NCBI GenBank assembly: GCA_003450555.1
Contig: DMFQ01000423.1
Location: forward strand, 1 to 5,015
DNA: 5,015 nt
Reading direction: 5' to 3'
Source of the DNA: Ktedonobacter sp.
Lineage (GTDB): Bacteria > Chloroflexota > Ktedonobacteria > Ktedonobacterales > Ktedonobacteraceae
The translations under genes were made by a program, and so were the position numbers. This document shows positions 1-5,015 of the stretch, one piece after another. The notes under the pieces were generated by a model. That model saw nothing but the letters and a program-made list of their open reading frames with translations. It had not been told where the DNA came from and did not search any database. Numbering within the stretch: position 1 is the stretch's first letter; the number at the start of each line of letters is the position of its first letter.

Positions 1-168
1 AAGGGCTACGAGGGCGACCCAAGCCGAATGATCCGTAGAGGGCGACCTTGATGGTCGCCCGCCGGGGGTCTGGCCCTTTTCCACCAGGCAAGCGCGATGC
101 ACCCGGACGCGGGCGACCATCAAGGTCGCCCCTACGGATGACACTTGCGGTCTACATCGATGTACCCA
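1..168. other. Gene-free left edge made of GC-rich repeats
   Basis: No reading frame here looks like a protein gene. The stretch lies downstream of the stop codon of the broken propeller gene and is dominated by the nested inverted repeat at 31-139. Positions 11-20 (AGGGCGACCC) look like part of another copy of the same family, so the repeat cluster probably continues beyond the left edge. No U-tract follows either palindrome in the minus-strand direction, so a standard intrinsic terminator for the operon is not supported. Confidence 0.6.
31..139. repeat. Nested inverted repeat, MITE-like or REP-like
   Basis: Two arms, 31-62 and 109-139, are reverse complements over about 31 bases and differ by one inserted A near position 39. 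Each arm is itself a hairpin: GGGCGACC at 40-47 and GGTCGCCC at 53-60 around a 5-base loop, and the same at 111-118 and 124-131. Inside the arms CCGGG (62-66) can pair with CCCGG (102-106), so the whole segment can fold back on itself. It has no coding content and I see no target-site duplication. It could be a small non-autonomous element, a REP-type doublet, or an extragenic palindrome at a gene end. The structure is seen directly; the mobile interpretation is inference. Confidence 0.75.
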
Positions 169-1117
169 TTACAATATATGCGTTTCATATAAACGCCATT
201 CTGGATCGAAGTTGAACTCGGCCAGCTTTTTATTGCCCGCGCGACCACGCCGCAAGACGACACGTGAATTTTTGCCGTCAACCAGTACCCAGCAATTATG
301 CTCGCTGTCATAACGGCAATCCTGTAGCCAGTTTGTGCCGGTATCAATTTCTGCCTCGACGTGCGCCCCATCTCCCATCTTGTTGATCTTGACCAACAGC
401 GCTCTCCCGCGAACGGTATCCGCGACGGTAAAGTGGCTCTCGTCCAAAACACGCACAGCATGGGGATGATCCAGGCCCTCTAAAACGGGGTGCCACGCGC
501 CGGTCTCGCGCTCGATGACGACAACCATGCCCTGGTGAAACAGAGAGGCCAGGAATCTGCCATCGGGCAGCTCCGCTGCTGAATTGATGTGCGTCGTCTG
601 CGCGAGCGTCCCGTACTGGATCGTCCGGTGATCTGCCAGTTTATCCACGACCCTGGGCTGACCGTTAGGCGTCAACTCAAAGCCGTGGTCGGTGGCCCAC
701 CAGCTCCAGAGAATCTCCCCGCTCCGGTTAAATTCCAATAAGAGATCTAAGCCCGTGCTCGCGACAAGATAGCCGCGCTGCGTGCGGGAGATGGAGTGCA
801 GCGCATTGAAAAGAGGTGAGCTTACGATATTCCTTGCGTATGATACCCAGGTCGGTATCTACCTCGTGGACACCGGAAAAAGAAGTAACAAATACTCCAT
901 CCTCGGAAGTGACCATACCCGCGGCCATCTTGAGATCCAGCGTCTTCTGTGAGCTTCCCATATCTTCAATGAGACAGAGCAAGCCTCCCAGATCTTCCTG
1001 GGGTTTCTGATAACTCCCCAGCACTGTCAGGGGGCACAGAATATCCTGGTTCGTTTGCGTCCAGTGCTTTTTAAGTGTCGAATGCTTCGTTGATATGCAA
1101 CTGAGTAACAATTTCAT
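169..1117 (-). pseudogene. Frameshifted beta-propeller (arylsulfotransferase/NHL-like) protein
   Basis: Removing one base would give a protein of about 315 residues. The 5' part runs in one frame from the ATG at 1117 and, if not corrected, stops at 728 after unrelated-looking sequence. The 3' part lies in another frame, open from just below a TAG at 859-861 to the TAA at 169. The joint therefore lies at about 808-858, near an AAAA run at 809-812. Both halves look like beta-propeller blades: GVFVTSFSGVHEVD before the joint, then HSISRTQRGYLVASTGLD, HINSAAELPDGRFLAS, HPHAVR and a W-LVDGKNSRVV strand after it. The HINSA..LPDG block recalls arylsulfotransferase-like propellers, but I can assign no catalytic residue or substrate. 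There is no signal peptide. The ATG lies 4 bases after the methyltransferase stop, so it is probably the last operon gene. The Shine-Dalgarno sequence is weak, and a TTG at 1150 is a less likely start. The break could be real decay or a sequencing error. Confidence 0.72.
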
Positions 1118-1121
1118 CTGT

Positions 1122-2033
1122 TTACGCTTGAAACCTTTCTGCTTCCCCAATACCTATCTCTGCAAGCCCCGCCGTATGAAACCACGCGAGAGGATCGCTG
1201 AGAGCGACAACCGCACCAATCACAATCACGGCTGGAGACTTGATCCCGGCCGCCCTGGCGCGTTCGGCGATGTTTTCAACACTGCCGCTAACTACCTTCT
1301 GTTGCGGGACAGTACCCTGCTGGATAACCGCGGCTGGCGTACTAGGCGCGAGTCCACCTGTGAGCAGTCGCTGGCTGATGTGCCCGAGGGACTCTACACC
1401 CATCATGATGACAAGCGTGCCTTCCATCTGTGCGAATTGCTCCCATTTCACACCAGCAGATGCCTGCGACTGTTGCTCATGCCCCGTCACGATGGTGACA
1501 GAAGATGCATGGTCGCGATGGGTAACGGGAATGCCTGCATAAGCGGGTACCGCAATGGCTGAACTCACACCGGGCACGACCTCGAACGAGATGCCAGCAT
1601 CTGCCAGTGCCAGCGCCTCTTCGCCTCCTCGCCCAAAGAGGAAGGGATCGCCTCCTTTCAGGCGTACCACCAGGCACCCCTGTAGCGCATACGTGATGAG
1701 CAAAGCATTGATTTGCTCCTGTTTCATGGAGTGACATCCAGGTTCTTTGCCGGCAAATACTCGTGTGGCGTGGGAAGATGCTTCCTCAAGCAGCAGTGGG
1801 CTAATCAGGCGATCGTAAATCACGACATCAGCTGCGCGAAGACAGTCCAGACCTTTGAGTGTGATCAACCTGGGGTCACCTGGTCCTGCTCCAACTAAGT
1901 AGACCTTTCCGCGTGCAAACCGCTCTGACAACTGTGGTATCGTATCAAAATGCTGGTCAGCAGTTTGCTCCCATTGCTCTCTACGCCCTCCACTATCTGC
2001 GCTGCTGTTTCTTTCACGCATCACTGTTGACAT
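1122..2033 (-). CDS. cobA: Uroporphyrinogen-III C-methyltransferase (SUMT)
   Basis: This enzyme transfers two methyl groups from S-adenosylmethionine to uroporphyrinogen III, giving precorrin-2, the branch point to siroheme and cobalamin; it is cytosolic. The 303 residues show the tetrapyrrole methylase fold (TP_methylase family) in order: GKVYLVGAGPGDP at 42-54, VIYDRLIS at 71-78, VRLKGGDPFLFGRGGEEA at 123-140, VVPGVSSA at 152-159, PVTHRD at 169-174 and QQGT at 238-241. These are the SAM-binding and substrate loops of SUMT rather than of later cobalamin methylases. The first 41 residues are a hydrophilic extension beyond the usual start of the fold. The ATG at 2033 is still preferred, because GAGG at 2040-2043 lies 6 bases upstream and no in-frame start is seen closer to the fold. 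It overlaps the preceding gene by 20 bp, which suggests translational coupling. Without a HemD or CysG-B fusion it is a stand-alone SUMT; sumT is an equally used symbol. Confidence 0.95.
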   Translation of the reverse strand: MSTVMRERNSSADSGGRREQWEQTADQHFDTIPQLSERFARGKVYLVGAGPGDPRLITLKGLDCLRAADVVIYDRLISPLLLEEASSHATRVFAGKEPGCHSMKQEQINALLITYALQGCLVVRLKGGDPFLFGRGGEEALALADAGISFEVVPGVSSAIAVPAYAGIPVTHRDHASSVTIVTGHEQQSQASAGVKWEQFAQMEGTLVIMMGVESLGHISQRLLTGGLAPSTPAAVIQQGTVPQQKVVSGSVENIAERARAAGIKSPAVIVIGAVVALSDPLAWFHTAGLAEIGIGEAERFQA

Positions 2034-2727
2034 GCTCTTCCTCTTTCTCCTGTTTCAATGCTGTCTCCAGTGCGCTTACCGCAACGTCGATTCCGTAATC
2101 CTGGAGCAGCGCCGCGATCAATGCTATTGCTTCCGTCGTATTTCCCTCGCTGAGTATGTGCAGCACATCCGAAGCGTAGTAATCTTTGAAGAAATCGTCA
2201 CGCCTGTCATAGGGGACTCCGTTGTTGCGCAGGTGTGTGCGCGCCAGGCTTGCTAAGCGCAAGTACAGACCATACTCCGCTGGGAAGCTTTCCTCCAGGC
2301 TGTGACGAATGCGTTTGGCAAGACTGGGGCTGGCTCCTTCTGTCGAAACAGCGATGGTGAGCTGCTCGCGTCGCAGGATCGAAGGCAGAATGAATGAGCA
2401 ATACTGCGGAACATCTACAATGTTGAGCAATTGCCCGCGTTCCTGTGTTTCGTTCCAGATGGTCTGCACAAGCTGGGGATCATTTGTGGCTGCAATCACC
2501 ACGAAAGCGCCGGCCAGATCGCCAGGTTCATAGGCTGTATGCTGCAACGTGACCTGCTTATGCTCGCCCTGCCGTAAAAGTTCACCGCAAAACTCGGAGC
2601 TGATTACGCGCACCTTGGCGCCACTCGCGGAAAGCCCGGCCGCCTTCTCCGCCGCTATACGGTCGCCACCAACGACGATGGCCAGGCGGCCGCGTATATC
2701 AAGCATGACAGGATAGTAATTTGGCAT
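2014..2727 (-). CDS. Precorrin-2 dehydrogenase / sirohydrochlorin ferrochelatase family
   Basis: The family (SirC, Met8p, N-terminal half of CysG) oxidises precorrin-2 to sirohydrochlorin with NAD+, and some members also insert Fe2+ to make siroheme. Residue numbers here count from the ATG at 2727 (237 residues). PNYYPVMLDIRGR opens a Rossmann domain with VVGGDRIAAEKA at 18-29, then VVIAATNDPQL at 76-86. Asp105 in LLNIVDVPQYCSF matches the conserved catalytic Asp of CysG and Met8p. The STEGASPSLAKRIR block at 128-141 is the family's second signature. The C-terminal 90 residues form a helical region ending in a charged tail. The third glycine of the usual GGG loop is Asp (codons GGT GGC GAC). 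A TTG one codon upstream is less likely, since AGGAG would be only 3 bases away. No separate chelatase (SirB) is seen here, so a bifunctional Met8-like role is plausible but unproven. Confidence 0.92.
   Translation of the reverse strand: MPNYYPVMLDIRGRLAIVVGGDRIAAEKAAGLSASGAKVRVISSEFCGELLRQGEHKQVTLQHTAYEPGDLAGAFVVIAATNDPQLVQTIWNETQERGQLLNIVDVPQYCSFILPSILRREQLTIAVSTEGASPSLAKRIRHSLEESFPAEYGLYLRLASLARTHLRNNGVPYDRRDDFFKDYYASDVLHILSEGNTTEAIALIAALLQDYGIDVAVSALETALKQEKEEEHVNSDA
2040..2043 (-). promoter_or_regulatory. Shine-Dalgarno site for the methyltransferase, inside the upstream gene
   Basis: GAGG on the minus strand ends 6 bases before the ATG at 2033 and lies within the last codons of the preceding gene. 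A second AGGAG lies about 13 bases upstream of the ATG. These purine runs also encode the Glu/Lys-rich tail of the dehydrogenase. They support the long N-terminus of the methyltransferase and coupled translation. Confidence 0.6.
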
Positions 2728-2733
2728 CAATTT

Positions 2734-2738
2734 CTCCT
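2734..2738 (-). promoter_or_regulatory. Shine-Dalgarno site that decides the dehydrogenase start
   Basis: AGGAG lies 6 bases upstream of the ATG at 2725-2727 and only 3 bases upstream of the alternative TTG at 2728-2730. The spacing favours the ATG. The site sits in the 33-bp gap after the reductase stop codon, where no promoter or terminator is visible. Confidence 0.75.
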
Positions 2739-2760
2739 CTGCTGAAACGTCTCAGGCGTA

Positions 2761-4515
2761 TCAAGCAAGCGCTCGTTGCTGGTCGCGCAGGTATGCGAAG
2801 CCGACGCGATAACAGAAATCACCGAAGGACTCTCCGGGTAGGCGCCCTCTCTCTTCATCTCTCCACAGAGCTAGCAGAGGACGTATCGTAGCTGCCAATT
2901 CATTCAGGTGTACGGAGGGAGCATAGAGCGTGTTCATGCGCGTATTGGACATGTCGCCACCGAGATAGATATTGTAGATATCCTTCGTGCGACCAACGAA
3001 ACCGATGTCCCCCATAAAGGGTCTTGCACAGCCATTGGGACAGCCCGTCATACGTATGCTTACAGACTCGTTGGCCAGACCCATGGACTGAAGATCAGCC
3101 TCAATCTGTTGTGTGACCATTGGGAGCACGCGCTCAGCTTCAGCCAGTGCCAGACCACAGGTTGGCAGCGCGGGACAGGCCATGGCAAAACGACGAGTGC
3201 CCAATCTGGCAGGGTCTGTCGCTATGCCATAGCTCGCGAGTAGGGTCGTCAATGGTCTACGCTGAGCCTCGGTTATGTCAGTCAGAATGATATTTTGCTG
3301 TGCAGTCAGACGAATGCCGGGTCGAAATTCCTCGATAGCACGCCGTAGACCTGTGCGCATGCACGTGGTATCGTCATCTTTGACGCGCCCGTTCTCGACG
3401 AAGAGGCCGAGGAACCATAGTCTGTTGCTTCCGTCCCCTTGCGAGTGCCAGCCCAGGTGATCTTCAGCATCATGCCAGGACACCTCGCGTGGGTCCTGTA
3501 CGCAATGACCCAGCCTTTGATCCAGTTCAGCGCGGAACCAGGCAATACCTTGTTCCTCTATGACATATTTCATACGCGCGTGCTTGCGGTTCTTGCGATC
3601 GCCGTAATCGCGCTGAATCATTACAATCGTTTCAACCACCGCTAAGACCTCATCGACGGTAGCATAGCAGAGGGGTGTGGCCAGTCGAGGATATGTCTCA
3701 GTTTTGCCATGGGTCATGCCCATACCGCCGCCCACCAGTACGGTAAAGCCATCAAGCTGCTCTCCATCAAGGCAGGCAACAAGGCCAATATCCTGCGTAT
3801 AGATGTCAATACAGTTGTCGCCGGGAAAGGCTACACCAATCTTGAATTTGCGTGGGAGATAGGTAGGGCCATAAATAGGCTCGCTTTCATGTTCCTGATC
3901 GAGCGTTACTGTATCTAACTTTTCACCATCAACCCAAATTTCGTGATAGGCATGGCTTCGCGGCGCGAGGTGCATAGCAATACGGTGAGCTATTTCTTGA
4001 ACCTGTGCCTGCGCGCGACTGGCTGCTGGTGCGGGACACGCCATCACATTGCGATTCACATCGCCACATGCCGCCAGGGTGGATAGCAGAGCCTCGTTTA
4101 TCGCGTGGATGGTTGGGTGTATATCGCCTTTGAGGATGCCGTGTAACTGGAAGCCCTGGCGCGTGGTGATGCGCAATGTGCCATTGCCGTAGCGTCCGGC
4201 CAGTTCATCCTCGATAAGATATTGTTCGGCAGTCATTGCCCCACCAGGGATACGCGAGCGTATCATAAATTGGTACGCTTTCTCCGAACCGGCCGCTTTG
4301 CGCTGTTGCCGAACATCGCGGTCCTCCTGCTGGTACATTCCGTGGAACTTGATGAGCTGCACCTGGTCTTCAGTGAAGCGCGCGGTGTCCTGTGCTAATT
4401 CCTCTCGTATCTGCCCGCGTAGATGCGCGCTCTCGATTTTGATACGCTCAACCTTACTGCCCACCCCTTCTCCCAGAGCAAACAAGTTATTCTTTGAGTC
4501 TTCGTGATCGGACAT
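2761..4515 (-). CDS. sir: Assimilatory sulfite reductase (siroheme, [4Fe-4S]), probably ferredoxin-dependent
   Basis: It reduces sulfite to sulfide with six electrons in the cytosol, the last step before cysteine synthesis. The 584 residues have the duplicated architecture of the NIR_SIR family: a ferredoxin-like half-domain at about 75-140, a catalytic half at about 150-330, then a repeat at about 355-425 and 440-575. Cluster and siroheme ligands are intact: Cys447 and Cys453 (C-X5-C) and Cys492 and Cys496 (C-X3-C in GCPNGC), spaced as in E. coli CysI. Anion-binding residues are present in RSRIPGG (Arg88), NRN (Arg155) and LPRKFK (Lys223, Lys225). ACPALPTC and the overall match favour sulfite over nitrite reductase. 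STLAACGDVNRNV, GGGMG-TH, YLGWH-like HLGWHSQGDG and GCARPFM resemble plant/cyanobacterial ferredoxin enzymes more than CysI, and no CysJ partner is seen; this assignment is inference. AGAAGGG at 4524-4530, 8 bases upstream, supports the ATG. It is the first gene of the operon. Confidence 0.95.
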   Translation of the reverse strand: MSDHEDSKNNLFALGEGVGSKVERIKIESAHLRGQIREELAQDTARFTEDQVQLIKFHGMYQQEDRDVRQQRKAAGSEKAYQFMIRSRIPGGAMTAEQYLIEDELAGRYGNGTLRITTRQGFQLHGILKGDIHPTIHAINEALLSTLAACGDVNRNVMACPAPAASRAQAQVQEIAHRIAMHLAPRSHAYHEIWVDGEKLDTVTLDQEHESEPIYGPTYLPRKFKIGVAFPGDNCIDIYTQDIGLVACLDGEQLDGFTVLVGGGMGMTHGKTETYPRLATPLCYATVDEVLAVVETIVMIQRDYGDRKNRKHARMKYVIEEQGIAWFRAELDQRLGHCVQDPREVSWHDAEDHLGWHSQGDGSNRLWFLGLFVENGRVKDDDTTCMRTGLRRAIEEFRPGIRLTAQQNIILTDITEAQRRPLTTLLASYGIATDPARLGTRRFAMACPALPTCGLALAEAERVLPMVTQQIEADLQSMGLANESVSIRMTGCPNGCARPFMGDIGFVGRTKDIYNIYLGGDMSNTRMNTLYAPSVHLNELAATIRPLLALWRDEERGRLPGESFGDFCYRVGFAYLRDQQRALA

Positions 4516-4837
4516 GCAATATTCCCTTCTTCAAAATATCTTCACCTGCATTCACCAGATCAGCTGGTAATGGATCATTCCTCGCGTGTTTGCTACATCT
4601 ACTGTGCGCGTCCCGCGAAAATGACACGAAGATATCCCTGTATGTGCTAATAATTCAAAGTTCGACGGTGGAGGGAGGGCAATGGGCTTCGTCGCTTTTG
4701 CTCATTCAACCTGACATGTATGTTGCCCGGAGTACGATCTAAACTGCTAGCTCACTTCATTGTGACAGTATGAGGAGGTCCCCCAGTTCCAAGTATTGTT
4801 GACAATTCTGATCAACATACATAACAACCTTACTGCA
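4516..4837 (-). promoter_or_regulatory. Long untranslated leader of the sulfite reductase operon
   Basis: This gene-free stretch lies between the predicted promoter and the reductase ATG, giving a leader of about 315 nt. It contains nested inverted repeats: CAACATACAT (4813-4822) with ATGTATGTTG (4716-4725), enclosing AACTG/CAGTT (4742-4746 with 4784-4788), which in turn encloses TCAC/GTGA (4752-4755 with 4762-4765). A separate hairpin lies near the start codon (4550-4571). I looked for the S-box (SAM-I) and cobalamin B12-box signatures and did not see them. Short reading frames in it show no protein-like features. Whether it is a regulatory RNA is inference. Confidence 0.45.
4550..4571 (-). 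promoter_or_regulatory. Hairpin in the leader shortly before the reductase start
   Basis: On the transcript, ATTACCAG and CTGGTGAAT flank a 5-base loop and pair over 8 bp with one bulged base. The hairpin ends about 35 nt upstream of the ATG and about 20 nt upstream of the Shine-Dalgarno site. No U-run follows, so it is not an intrinsic terminator. It may affect mRNA stability or ribosome access. Confidence 0.35.
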
Positions 4838-4867
4838 AGTATACTGTCTACATTGAGGTATTGTCAA
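4838..4867 (-). promoter_or_regulatory. Sigma70-like promoter for the sulfite reductase-siroheme operon
   Basis: On the minus strand a perfect TTGACA (4862-4867) is followed, after 18 bases, by TATACT (4838-4843), which matches the -10 consensus at 5 of 6 positions. Transcription would start near 4831-4834 and run toward the reductase. The -10 lies in the 8-bp palindrome AGTATACT (4838-4845). It is the only strong promoter-like pair found upstream of the operon. Confidence 0.65.
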
Positions 4868-4906
4868 CCGCTATGCAGCCAACATCTTCCATCGTCACTA
4901 TCAACC

Positions 4907-4951
4907 CGTAGGGGCGGGAGCGGCGCGGATGTGGAATGGGGACGCTTGCGT
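4907..4951. repeat. GC-rich intergenic direct repeat, copy 1
   Basis: This 45-base unit starts CGTAGGGGCGGGAG and ends ACGCTTGCGT. It matches the unit at 4971-5015 at 36 of 45 positions without gaps. It contains the short palindrome GACGC-TT-GCGTC (4941-4952, one base beyond the unit), and GGGGACG (4938-4944) can pair with CGTCCCC (4958-4964). Its first bases share the CCGTAGGGGCG core with the left-edge repeats. Confidence 0.7.
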
Positions 4952-4970
4952 CGCCCTCGTCCCCTCATCT

Positions 4971-5015
4971 CGTAGGGGCGGGAGTGGCGTGGTCGATGGG
5001 GGGGGACGCTTGCGT
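4971..5015. repeat. GC-rich intergenic direct repeat, copy 2, reaching the window edge
   Basis: This is the second copy of the unit at 4907-4951, in the same orientation and 64 bases downstream. Differences cluster in the middle, where copy 2 has a run of eight G. The 19-base spacer CGCCCTCGTCCCCTCATCT separates the copies. The array may continue past the window. Confidence 0.7.

Noticed and set aside
40..60. Intrinsic terminator of the operon
   Set aside because: The hairpins are strong but neither is followed by a U-run on the minus-strand transcript.
1095..1562. Plus-strand open frame of 155 codons opposite the methyltransferase
   Set aside because: It is antisense to a conserved enzyme, has no recognisable motifs and no supported ribosome site.
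2908..3243. Plus-strand open frame of 111 codons opposite the sulfite reductase
   Set aside because: It is antisense to the cluster-binding region of a clear reductase gene; composition follows from the opposite strand.
4494..4742. Plus-strand open frame of 82 codons covering the leader
   Set aside because: No domain, no convincing ribosome site, and it overlaps the reductase start and leader in antisense.
4799..4827. Possible plus-strand promoter, TTGACA with TAACAA 17 bases later
   Set aside because: The -10 match is weak, and no plus-strand gene follows within the window, only repeats.
4907..5015. CRISPR array at the right edge
   Set aside because: Only two copies with nine mismatches and a 19-base GC-rich spacer; no further units or cas genes are seen.

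Overview
The window holds one minus-strand gene cluster for assimilatory sulfite reduction and its cofactor. Reading from right to left: a siroheme/[4Fe-4S] sulfite reductase (2761-4515), a precorrin-2 dehydrogenase/ferrochelatase-type protein (2014-2727), uroporphyrinogen-III C-methyltransferase (1122-2033), and a beta-propeller-like gene broken by a one-base frameshift (169-1117). There is no convincing gene on the plus strand; the long plus-strand reading frames are antisense to these conserved proteins.

The genes form a tight unit: 33 bp between the first two, a 20-bp overlap between the second and third, and 4 bp between the third and the broken fourth. The biochemical logic is direct. 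The methyltransferase turns uroporphyrinogen III into precorrin-2, the second protein oxidises it to sirohydrochlorin (and may insert iron), and the siroheme goes into the reductase that turns sulfite into sulfide. Sequence blocks in the reductase resemble the ferredoxin-dependent (plant/cyanobacterial) type more than the NADPH-CysJ-coupled enterobacterial type, and no CysJ flavoprotein is seen here.

Upstream of the reductase is a strong sigma70-like promoter (4838-4867, minus strand) followed by a leader of roughly 315 nt. The leader has a nested set of inverted repeats, including a 10-bp long-range pair, and may be a structured RNA. It matches no riboswitch class I can recognise by eye.

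Both edges carry intergenic repeats. At the left, two inverted copies of a GGGCGACC-loop-GGTCGCCC palindrome form a nested fold-back element (31-139). At the right, two GC-rich direct repeats (4907-4951 and 4971-5015) begin with CGTAGGGGCG, a core that the left repeats partly share. Dispersed GTAGGGGCG-type repeats, with moderate GC and bacterial operon structure, suggest a large-genome soil bacterium. Chloroflexota of the Ktedonobacteria type is my best guess from memory of such repeats, at low to moderate confidence.

The core genes are well-known families. I see no clearly new system; the best leads are the structured leader, the propeller gene in a siroheme operon, and the nested repeats.
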